Assembly (NCBI GenBank): GCA_942486035.1
Contig: CALNXK010000080.1
Location: 1,860,001 to 1,924,000 of the forward strand
Origin: Porites lobata
Lineage: Eukaryota > Cnidaria > Anthozoa > Scleractinia > Poritidae
Direction of reading: 5' to 3'
Length of the DNA: 64,000 nucleotides
The notes beneath the pieces were generated by a model that searched no databases, had not been told where the DNA came from, and saw nothing but the letters and a program-made list of their open reading frames with translations. The translations under genes and the position numbers were made by a program. Within the stretch, counting starts at the first letter, position 1. Every line of letters begins with the position of its first letter. Below are positions 54,185 to 64,000 of this stretch, piece by piece.

Positions 54185-54480
54185 AAAAGTTTTGAGAGTG
54201 ACGGTCAGGAAAAATCAACGAAAATCTTAATTTTGTCGAAAGAGTTGAAAAGTCAATTATTTCTTTCATTTTTGTTCATAGATAGCTTTTAGGTAGGTAA
54301 GAAATCTACTGTAGACTGATTGTTCCTGCCAAAAGCCTTTATTTGTGAGAAAAATTAGAAGATTGGTTTTCGACCTGAAATTCGCTAACATCAACTTTCC
54401 TCGCGTTCGCAGATGAAGTCGCATGTAGAAATTTGGACAATTTCCATGAACAGAAAAATTCTTTTTCTTCCAGAAAAAGA
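54185..54480 (+). repeat. Inverted repeat partner of 59,160-59,480
   Basis: GGTCAGGAAAAATC, TAGCTTTTAGGTAGGTAAGA, CAAAAGCCTTTATTTGTGAG and AACTTTCCTCGCGTTCGCA match the reverse complement of 59,160-59,480 in the same order with moderate divergence. Confidence 0.75.
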
Positions 54481-54724
54481 TACTTTTAGGGCAATAGCGA
54501 AGCTCGTTGTACTGAAAAAGTCAAAAATGAGGGATAGGTATTCAGGATAACAAAAACTTATGTTCGTTACTCATTTTCGACGGCAATATTTAATCATGTT
54601 TTACGTGCTTTTTTCATTGAGCCACATTTGTAGTTCACTTTTCAGGATCACGGATGGAAGTAAACTGGTTTAAATAACATTTTACAAAATATGCATATTT
54701 ATGCCTTAAGTGGCCTGAGTACTC

Positions 54725-55397
54725 TCAGCATCATAGTCATTCCAGTCATCCCAGGCACCCCAGTCATCCATAGTTACTCTAGTCATCCCAGTCCTGCCCA
54801 GTCATCCCAGTGATCCTTAGTCATCTTAGTCATCCCTAGTCATCTTAGTCTTTCAGGTCTTCCAAGTCTTCCCTAGTCATCCCAGTCATGAAAGGTGTAC
54901 CAGTCATCTCAGTTATTTCTAGCCATCCCAGTCATCGTAGTCATCTCAGGCATTTCTAGTTATTCTATCCATTCTCAGTCATCCCAGTCATACCTAGTCA
55001 TCCCAGTCTTCATCCCAGTTATCTCTAGTCATCCCAGTCATCTAGTCATCCCTAGTCATCTTGGTTATCCCTAGTCATCCCAGTCATTCCAGTTATTCCT
55101 AGTTATCCCTAGTCATCCCAGTCATCTCTCTCACTCTAATCATTCCTAGTCATACCAGACATGCCAGTCATGCCAGTCATCCCAATAATTTCTAGTTTTC
55201 CAGTCATCCCATTCATTCCCAGTCATTCTAGTCATCCCAGTTATCCCTAGTCCTTCCAGTCATTTCAGTCATCCCTAGTCATTTCAGCCATCCCTAGTTA
55301 TCTCATTTTTCCAAGTTATCTCAGTTATCTCCAGTCATCCCTAGTCCTCCCAATCATCCCTAGTCATCCCAGGCATCCTAATTATCCCAGTCATCTA
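54725..55397. repeat. Short-unit array, AGTCATCCC type, block 1
   Basis: Imperfect 9-10-bp units (CAGTCATCCC, TAGTCATCCC, CAGTTATCC) over about 670 bp. It ends where the LINE 3' end begins. No spacer-repeat structure and no gene. Confidence 0.95.
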
Positions 55398-57350
55398 TAC
55401 ATACGTACATATAACTTTATTTAAACATGGATTTAGAATAGCTCAAGAGAGCTAGTATCTCCGAGTATAATAATATTTAAGAAATGCAACAAAATTGATG
55501 AAGTATGAATGTATAAAGTTGCTACAAATGCACATATTATTAGTCTTGTCTTCAAAAAAAAATCTACACAGTAATATTTTGAATAGTGCATTTAAGAGCA
55601 ATGAGAGATTCAGAAGTTGTTATGTTATCAGGCAACATATTCCATACTCGAGGAGTAGCATATCTGAATGACTGTAATCCATAGGAGGTTGTAGTAACTC
55701 TTGGTAGATCAGATTTTAGGGTACTGTACAGTACCGCAAATGATCCCGAGACCGCAAATGATCCCCAAAATGGACCGCAAATGATCCTCGACTGCAAATG
55801 ATCCCCAAAGTCGACCGCAAATGATCCCGAAAGAAAAATGGGAATGACTTGGACTCAAGTTAGCGGATCATCATGTCGATTTTATTATTATTACAATAAG
55901 TCAGGTTAAAAGCTAAATTTTACTTCTCAAATAAATATATGAATAAAAACTAAATGAAAAAAATCATTCAAGAGTAAAAACGAAGTCGGTAGGCAACACA
56001 CGACTTTTACCTCATGCTAAAATGCTGCTTGTTCCAATGACTTTTCTCCGGCTCTGGCGGGTAGATTATACCTCTGAGGAAAACGTTTTGACTGAGCAAA
56101 TATGATTTTTGCCGGTTGTTTCATACCGAGAGGTCATGACACGCATTTTCTGCGGTTATTGTTGTTTCTGGTCGGCATGATTTGCCCTTTGATGCAAGAG
56201 CATTTCCTTTGACCTCTTTTGAAATGCAGTGCTCTTCATCGCCGCTAAATAAGGGTTTTAGGTTGTTTAATTTTCTCCTAAGTGCCTCCTGGATCCAAAT
56301 AATCATAAGCGATTTTGTTTTAGTCCGTGAATGTGACGGTTTCTTACGATGTTTTGTCACGCGATAACTACTGCTTACCTGGCTTTGCGTTTCTCATTAC
56401 CAGGTTTAGATTCCTGGTAACTGTCTTCAGCAAAGCACAACAAATGAATATACATAAAAACGCTAATATAACTATTCACAACACGTTCATGAGATGTAAG
56501 AAAGTTGCATGCCATTTCGAAATAAACCGAAACCTGAAAACATTGATAAATTCGGGGACATTTTGACTTGTGTTTATGTTAAATCATGTCTTGTTTCGTA
56601 ACGGGCACCTAAGTTAGGAACAAATGTCTTGCGGTTTATCACGTAAAATTAACACTTCAGAAAAAATCAAAATGAAATATTCTGGCTGATTAATTTCACG
56701 CTTTCAAAAAGATCAGTAAAGTCAATAAAGCTCTTGTTAGGTGGAGGGTGCCCGGCTTTGTATTCCTCAGTAGAAAAGTTGAGCTTCTAGGCGTTAAAAT
56801 AATTTTTCTGCGTAACGTCCTGCCTGTCTTAAATTTTTCAAAAGACGAAACATTCTTGAAAGAAAATAGAAAGCAATCGACAAAGGAAGAAGTATACGGT
56901 TAATACCACACCTTTTCAGATTTATTCCATTTTTTTTTTCGCCTTGTATAAACTGACCTGAGATGTAGCGTCTTCCTTCCCTTTTTCTTTAAAAGGCGAG
57001 AGAAAAAGGTTTCTTTTTTATAATCAGTCCTTTTATTGTAATCAGTCCCATAAAATCCATTCCATTCCTCAAGTTTTCACGGGATCATTTGCGGTCGACT
57101 TTAGGGATCACTTGCGGTCGAGGATCATTTGCGGTCCATTTTGGGGATCATTTGCGGTCTCGGGATCATTTGCGGTTGGGGATCATTTGCGGTACTGTAC
57201 AGTTGTATGTACCTCTAAGGTTGTATGCTGTTGTTTGTTGTTCCATTAGTGATCTGAGATATGGTGGAGCAATTCCATAAAGATTCTTGTTCGTAGTGAC
57301 TAGCATGTTCTTAACACGAGAAGATTCAAGATTCACAGAGCCTATTTTTT
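55398..57350 (-). pseudogene. LINE 3' fragment, split by a DNA transposon
   Basis: On the minus strand 57,203-57,330 encodes MLVTTNKNLYGIAPPYLRSL and 55,564-55,723 encodes LKSDLPRVTTTSYGLQSFRY, ATPRVWNMLPDNI and a stop. Both belong to the C-terminal part of a LINE reverse transcriptase ORF. The two halves are separated by the 1.46-kb element at 55,732-57,194. A 3' UTR with TTAAATAAAGTTATATG ends at about 55,400, against the array. Confidence 0.8.
55732..57194. mobile_element. 1,463-bp non-autonomous DNA transposon with mirrored subterminal repeats
   Basis: TACCGCAAATGATCC at the left is mirrored by GGATCATTTGCGGTA at the right. CTGTACAG flanks both ends (55,724-55,731 and 57,195-57,202), an 8-bp putative target duplication that would fit hAT-type elements. 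It is itself palindromic, so it could instead be part of the inverted ends. Five left copies of ACCGCAAATGATC and six right copies of its complement occupy the terminal 110 bp. The interior frames (56,121-56,566) do not resemble a transposase. Confidence 0.8.
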
Positions 57351-57424
57351 ATTAAGTAAAGTTTCATAGTCAAGATTGCTATTCAAAACCATCCTTAAAG
57401 CCTGCTTATTGAATCATCACAGCT

Positions 57425-58570
57425 ATCCCAGGCATCCCTAGTCATGTCAGTTAACCTAGTAATTCCAGTCATCCCAGTCATCTTAGTCATCCCAGGCATC
57501 CTAATTATCCCAGTCATCCTAGTCCCCAGTAGTCACCACAATCCTCCCAGTCACCCTTAGTCATCCCTAGTCATCCCAGTCATCCTAGTCATCCCAGTGA
57601 TCCCTAGTTTTCCCTAGTCATCCCAATGATCGCAGACAACCCTAGTAAATCCAGTCATCCCAGTTGTTGCTAGTCATCCCATTCACCCTGTCAACCCAGT
57701 CATCTCTATTGTTCCTAGTCATCTCAGTCATCCCAGTCATCTCCAGTCATCTCCAGTCATCCCAGTTATCCCAGTCATCTCAGTTATCCCTAGTCATCCC
57801 TAATCATCCCAGTCATCCCAATGATCTCAGACATCCCTGGTCATTCCAGTCATCCCAGTCATCTCTAGTTATCTCAGTCATCCCTGTTGTTCCTTGTCAT
57901 CTCAGTCATCCCAGTCATCCTAGACATCCCAGCCATCCCTAGTCATCCTAGTCAGCCAGTCAGTCATCTGTAGTCCTCTTAGGCATCCTAATTATCTCAG
58001 TCATCCCTAGTCATTCCCTTTATCTCAGTCATCCCAGTCATTTCTGGTGATCCCTAGTGATCCCTGTTATCCCTAGTCATCCCAGTGATCTGTAGTTATC
58101 GACAGTCATCACAGTCATCCTACAATATTCAACCTTAGTCATCCCAGTCATCCCTAGTCCTCTCATGTCATCCTAGTTATCCTATTCAATGCTAGTCATC
58201 CCTGGCATCCCAGTAATCCCTAGTCATCCCTAGTCATCCCACCCACACCAGTTGTCTTATGTATAGTCATCCCAGTGATCCCAAGTCATCCCTGTCATCC
58301 TAGTCTTCCTTAGTACATTGTATTCCTAGTAATTCAAGTCATCTCAGTCATCCTAACTGATCCCAGTCATGTCACCAATATTCCAGTCACCATAGACATC
58401 CCTGTTTTCCTTGTCGTCCCAGTGTCCCTAGTCATCCCAGTCACCTGAGGCATCTCTGTCATGCCAGTTATGCTACATGTAGTCATCCTAGTCATTTCAG
58501 TCACCCCAGTTATCCCAGTTCCCCATGTCATCACAGTCGTTTCTGTTATTCCAGTTATCCTAGTCATTCT
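57425..58570. repeat. Short-unit array, AGTCATCCC type, block 2
   Basis: The same imperfect units as block 1, with longer shared segments such as ATCCTAATTATCCCAGTCAT (57,484, also 55,376, 61,145 and 61,811). The right end passes directly into the ACATCAGAC-type array. Confidence 0.95.
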
Positions 58571-58750
58571 TGACATCAGACCTAAGACATCAGACAATTC
58601 ATTAGACATAAGACATCACACATCAGGAATTGAACATCAGACATCGGAGATCAGACATTAGACATCAGAAATAAGACATCAGATATAAGACATCAGAAAT
58701 CAGACATCAGACATCGCACATCAGACATAAGACATCAGAAATAAGGAAAT
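58571..58750. repeat. Short-unit array, ACATCAGAC type, block 1
   Basis: Imperfect 9-bp units (ACATCAGAC, ACATAAGAC, ACATCGGAG), about 180 bp. Confidence 0.9.
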
Positions 58751-58779
58751 ATTAAGCATTGAAACAAGAAACCAGAGAC

Positions 58780-59158
58780 CAGAAACAAATTTTATCAGGA
58801 ACTCCATGCGCTTTAGAGGAGCAATCGCATGGAACACTTAACGAACAAGGAAACAAGGGCCAAAACCTTGAAAGAATTTAAACGCTGTCTTGTAAAATTG
58901 ATACCGATAAATTGAACTACGAACCAATCTTAGCTACTACTAAAAATAGAGATATCGGTTACAAATACTTTTAACAGTTTTAATTTTTAATTGTACATTT
59001 TCACGACTTATTTTAGCATTTTTAACAGCTTTTAATTTTTAATCGTACATTTGCTTTCACTACTCCTTATTTTTTTTATTTTGTAATTGTTGTATGCATG
59101 ACCCCACCAGCAATGCTGATCTTTTTATCCTGCTAAAATAAAGTTCTTATCTTATTGT
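58780..59158 (+). pseudogene. LINE 3' end fragment
   Basis: MRFRGAIAWN followed in the next frame by LTNKETRAKTLKEFKRCLVK is the C-terminal wording of jockey/CR1-like LINE ORFs. A 3' UTR follows, ending TAAAATAAAGTTCTTATC. It is 5'-truncated and frameshifted. Confidence 0.75.
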
Positions 59159-59159
59159 G

Positions 59160-59480
59160 CATTCCCTAACAGTTTCTTCTAATGAAAGAAAAAGAGTTGT
59201 TCTGTTAATGGAAAGTGTCCAAAATTCTCCATGCGGATTTGTTTGTGAATGCAAAGAAAGTTGATTTTTGCAAATTTCTGGTTAAAAATTAGGCCATTTT
59301 GAGACTCCAACCTTGAAAATTTTTATCGGAAATAAAAGGCTTTTGGTGTAAACAATTTACATCGCGTTTCTTATCTACCTAAAAGCTATATATGGACAAA
59401 TAATGAAAGAAATCGATTTTTCAACTCTTGCCACAAAATGGAGATTTTTCTCGATTTTTCCTGACCATCGCTCTTAAACA
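59160..59480 (-). repeat. Inverted repeat partner of 54,185-54,480
   Basis: The reverse complement matches the left partner. It sits between the LINE end and the next ACATCAGAC block. Confidence 0.75.
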
Positions 59481-60992
59481 TCAGGCACCAGACAAGAAAT
59501 CAGACATCGGACATCAGATATTAGAAATCATACATAAGACATCAGACACCATTAATAACAAATCAGAAATTTGACATAAGACATCAGCCGTCAGGCATTA
59601 GACACAAGACATCAGATATCAGACATCAGACTTAAGACACTGAACATCAGACATCGGATATCAGACATAAGACATCAGAATGAGACATTACGTCGGTTAT
59701 CAGACACAAGACATCAGACATCAGTCATCAGACATGATGTCTTTTATCAGACACAAGACATCAGAATGAGACATGACGTCGGTTATCAGACATAAGACAT
59801 TAGACATCAGACATGATGTCGGTTTTCAGACATAAGACATCAAACATAAGAGATCAGACATGACACCAGAAATTGCACATCACTTATTAGACATTGGAGG
59901 TCATATCTCAGACATCAGAAATCAGACATAACTCATTAGATATTAGAGATACAGAAGACATCAGACATCACATGTCTGACATGAGACATGAGACATCAGA
60001 TATCAGTCATCAGACATCAGACGCTGACATCAGACATCAGACATCAGAAATCGAACATCAGGTATTGGACATCAGATGTCAAACATCAGATATCAGACGT
60101 CAGTCATCAGACATTGGACATTGAACATCAGACATCTGACATCAGATGTTAGAAATTGGACATCAGACATAAAAAGTCTGACATCAGAGATCAGACGCAG
60201 ACATTGGACATCAGATATCGGACACCAGACTTCTGACATGACACATCAGAAATCGGACATCGGTCATCAGATGTCTGAAATGGGACATCAAACATCGGAC
60301 ATCGGACATCAGACGTCTGACATTAGACATGAGACATGAGACATCAGACATTGGACATCAGTCATGATGTAGGTTATCAGACATTAGACAAAAAACATCA
60401 AACCTCAGTCATCTGACATTAGACATGAAACATCGGACATCAGATGTATGACATTGGAAATCAGACATCAGACATTGGACATCAGATGTGTGACATCGGA
60501 CATCATATATCAGTTATCGGTCGTCAGACATGAGACATCTGACATTAGACATCGGTCATCAGACTTCTGACATTGGACATCAGACATCAGACATCAGATG
60601 TCTGACATCGAACATCAGACATGAGACATTGGACATCAATCATCAGACATCTTATATCAGACATTGGACATTAGACATCGGACATCAGACATCTGACATC
60701 GAACTTCAGACATCAGACGTGAGACATTGAACATCAGACATAAAACATTATATATCAGACATACGACTTGAGATATCGGACATCAGGCATAAGACATCAG
60801 AATCAGACATTGAACATCAGACATAATTCTTTAAACATTAGACATCTGACATGGGATATCAGACATCAGACATTGGACATCAGTCATTATGTCGGTTAAC
60901 AGACATCAGACATAAGAAATCAAACGTCAGACATCATCAAAGATCAGACAGCGTAGAACAGACATCAGACATAAGACATTTGATATCGGACA
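59481..60992. repeat. Short-unit array, ACATCAGAC type, block 2
   Basis: About 1.5 kb of 9-bp units with variants (ACATCGGAC, ACATTGGAC, ATGTCTGAC). The last is the complementary word, so the array is studded with short palindromes such as AGATGTCTGACATC. Segments recur at 62.2-63.7 kb. Confidence 0.95.
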
Positions 60993-62112
60993 TACCTGTC
61001 ATCCCAGTCATCCCTTTTGTTCCTAGTCATCTCAGTCATCCCAGTCATCTCTAGTTATCCCAGTCATCCCTGTTCTTCCTAGTCATCTCAGTCATCTTAG
61101 TCATCCCTAGTCATCCTAATCACCCAGTCATCCCTAGTCCTCTTAGGTATCCTAATTATCCCAGTCATCCCTAGTCATCCCCCTTATCTCAGTCATCCCG
61201 GTCATTTCTGGTGATCCCTGTTATCCCTAGTCATCCCAGTGATCTGTAGTTATCGACAGTCAGCACAGTCATCCCACAATATTCAACCTTAGTCATCCCA
61301 GTTATCCCTAGTCCTCTCATGTTATCATAGTTATCCTATTCAATGCTAGTCATCCCTGGCATCCCAGTAATCCCTAGTCATCCCACCCACACCAGTCATC
61401 TATACTCATTCCTAGTCATCCCAGTGATCCCTAGTTTTCCTTAGTCATCCCAATGATCCCAGACAACCCTAGTAAATCCAGTCATCCCAGTTGTTGCTAG
61501 TCATCGCATTCACCCTGTCATCCCGGTCATCCCTATTGTTCCTAGTCATCTCAGTCATCCCAGTCATCCCCAGTTATCCCAGTTATCCCAGTCATCTCAG
61601 TTATCCCTAGTCATGCCTAATCATCTCAGTCATTCCAATGATCTCAGACATCTCTAGTTATCCCAGTCATCCCTGTTGTTCCCAGCCATCTCAGTCATCC
61701 CAGTCATCTTAGTCATCTCTAGTCATCACAGTCATCCCAGTCATCCCTGGTCATCCTAGACATCCTAGCCATCCCTAGTCATCCTAGTCACCCAGTCATC
61801 CCTAGTCCTCTTAGGCATCCTAATTATCCCAGTTATCCCTAGTCATCCCCCTTATCTCAGTCATTCCAGTCATTTCTGGTGATCCCTAGTGATCCCTGTT
61901 ATCCCTAGTCATCCCAGTGATCTGTGGTTATCAACAGTCATCACAGTCATCCCACAATATTCAACCTTAGTCATCCCAGTTATCCCTAGTCCTCTTATGT
62001 CATCCTAGTTATCCTATTCAATGCTAGTCATCCCTGGCATCCCAGTAGTCCCTAGTCATCCTTAGTCATCCCACTCACACCAGTCATCTATAGTCATCCC
62101 AGTCGTCCCAAG
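60993..62112. repeat. Short-unit array, AGTCATCCC type, block 3
   Basis: Contains an internal duplication with an offset of about 666 bp (61,145 against 61,811). It also shares long segments with block 2 (57,975 against 61,145). Confidence 0.95.
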
Positions 62113-63765
62113 TCATCCATCAGACATGATGTCGGTTATCAGACATAAGACATCAGACATTAGACATCAGACATGATGTTGGTTATCAGACATAAGACAT
62201 CAAACATAAGACATCAGAGATCAGACATGACACCAGAAATTGCACATCACTTATTAGACATTGGAGATCATATCTCAGACATCAGAAATCAGACATAAGT
62301 CATTAGATATTAGAGATACAGAAGACATCAGACATCAGACATCACATGTCTGACATGAGACACGAGACATGAGACATAAGATATCAATCATCAGACATCA
62401 GATGCTGACATCAGACATCAGAAATCGAACATCAGATATCGGACATCAGGCGTCTAACATCAGATATCAGTCGTCAGTCATCAGACATTGGACATCAAAC
62501 ATCAGACATCTGACATCAGATGTTAGACATCGGACATCAGACATAAAAAGTCTGACATCAGAGATCACGCATTGGACATTAGATATCGGACACCAGACTT
62601 CTGACATCACACATCAGAAATCGAACATGGGACATCAGATGTCTTCACATTAAACATCGGACATCAGACGTCTGACATCGGACATGAGACATCTGACATC
62701 AGATATCAGACATCTTACATCATACATTGGACATCAGACATCAGACATCACACGTCTGACATCAGACATGAGACATGAGACATCAGATATCAATCATCAG
62801 ACATCAGACGCTGACATCAGACATCAGAAATCGAACATCAGATATTGGACATCAGACGTCAAACATCAGATATCAGATGTCAGTCATCAGACATTGGACA
62901 TCAAACATCAGACATCTGACATCAGATGTTAGACATCGGACATCAGACATAAAAAGTCTGACATCAGAGATCACACATTGGACATCAGATATCGGACACC
63001 CGACTTCTGACGTCACACATCAGAAATCGAACATCAGACATCAGATTCTGACATCGGACATCAGACGTCTGACATCAGACATGAGACATCTGACATCAGA
63101 TATCAGACATCTTACATCATACATTGGACAACAGACATCGGACATCAGACTTTGGCCATCAGTTATGATGTAGGTTATCAGACATTAGACAAGACATCAA
63201 ACGTCAGTCATCTGACATTAGACATGAGACATCGGACATCAGATTCATGACATTGGAAATCAGACATCAGACATTGGACATCAGATGTGTGACATCGGAC
63301 ATCAAACATCAGTTATCGGTCATCAGACATGAGATGTCTGACATCGGACATCGGTCATCAGACCTCTGACATTGGACATCAGACATCAGATGTCTGACAT
63401 CGAACTTCAGACATCAGATGTGAGACATTGAACATCAGACATCAGACATAAAACATTATATATCAGACATACGACTTGAGATATCGGACATAAGGAATAA
63501 GACATCAGAATCAGAAATTGAACATCAGACATAATTCTTTAAACATTAGACATCTGACATGGGATATCAGACATCGGACATTGGACATCAGAAATTATGT
63601 CGGTTAACAGACATCAGACATAAGAAATCAAACATCAGACATCATCAAAGATCGGACAACGTAAAACGGACATCAGACGTAAGATATTGGATATCGGACA
63701 TCGGACATCACACATAAGACATCAGCTATCAGACATAAGACGTCAGACATCAGAAATGGGACAGA
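62113..63765. repeat. Short-unit array, ACATCAGAC type, block 3
   Basis: Largely a copy of block 2 (59,880 against 62,245; 60,746 against 63,455), with an extra internal duplication of about 0.4 kb (62,391 against 62,787). Open frames with TSDIRHQ-type repeats come from the unit. Confidence 0.95.
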
Positions 63766-63829
63766 CTGATTTGAAAACAATGCTTTAATAATTATAATTA
63801 TTTTGAAAGGGGACCATGTGACATTAGGG

Positions 63830-64000
63830 GCCAGTTCCTAGAATAAGTTCTGCTGCCGATTCTGCCGTTTTCGTTTGAACCCATACATGATTTCCATATT
63901 AAGTCTTTATTGTCCTTAAAGCTGTATCTTGTCCAGAAAACTGATAATGTAGTGCTTCAGGCAGTCTTGGTTAGCTAATGAATAAAATTCATTTTTATGT
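63830..64000. repeat. Direct repeat flanking the array block, right copy (cut by window end)
   Basis: Matches 53,375-53,563 from AGTTCCTAGAATAAGTTCTG onward and continues to the end of the window. Confidence 0.85.

Noticed and set aside
59894..63173. Open frames with TSDIRHQ-type peptide repeats, up to 132 codons
   Set aside because: They follow directly from a 9-bp unit with few stops. There is no start context, splice signal or other domain.
54725..63765. CRISPR-like regularity in the arrays
   Set aside because: Units are 9-10 bp and imperfect with no unique spacers, no cas genes are present, and the window is eukaryotic.
1..64000. Bacterial-style operons, ribosome sites or terminators
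   Set aside because: Introns, SINEs, LINEs and LTR elements show a eukaryotic genome, so these feature types do not apply.

Overview
This is eukaryotic DNA, AT-rich and gene-poor, dominated by repeats. The best guess is an anthozoan cnidarian, probably a stony coral. The basis is recognition by eye of several repeat families I associate with coral and sea-anemone genomes: tRNA-headed SINEs at about 23.1 and 49.8 kb, foldback MITEs at 32.5, 37.9 and 39.3 kb, a BEL/Pao element of cnidarian type, and Penelope and LINE relics. No database search was possible, so the organism call is an inference.

1-21.3 kb: a tandem segmental duplication with a period of about 4-5 kb and parts of four units. Three units (A, B, C) carry the same two-exon minus-strand gene for a small secreted precursor: signal peptide, propeptide, dibasic site and a six-cysteine mature domain ending in C-x-C. 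Each gene has a TATA box and a tiny first exon that encodes only Met-Lys. The window opens inside a fourth unit whose gene would lie to the left. Unit A is split by a 7,235-bp BEL/Pao LTR retrotransposon (5,676-12,910, minus strand). It has identical 415-bp LTRs and a 5-bp target duplication, and paralogous unit B preserves the empty site. Its Gag-Pol frame is cut by seven slips, each at a short homopolymer, which looks more like consensus error than decay.

21.3-34.4 kb: mostly non-coding, with MITEs, a SINE, a near-perfect 83-nt palindrome and the left copy of a 350-bp inverted pair. No convincing gene; a few candidate exons are listed at low confidence.

34.4-47.1 kb: two satellites. The first is a nine-copy array of about 169 bp (34.58-36.10 kb) whose monomers are foldbacks and are open in all three minus-strand frames. 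The second is a 4.5-kb array of about 155-174 bp monomers (40.68-45.25 kb) with a left-to-right divergence gradient. Between and around them are Penelope and LINE remnants and MITEs, and then the right copy of the inverted pair.

47.1-64 kb: more MITEs, a SINE and truncated LINEs, then a 9-kb block (54.7-63.8 kb) of two interleaved short-unit arrays, an AGTCATCCC type and an ACATCAGAC type, with higher-order duplications. A LINE between arrays is interrupted by a 1.46-kb DNA transposon with mirrored subterminal repeats. The sequence flanking the block on the left reappears at the right edge of the window.

The only genes I would defend are the three secreted-precursor paralogues and the retrotransposon polyprotein. 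The secreted-gene cluster is the best candidate for undescribed biology.
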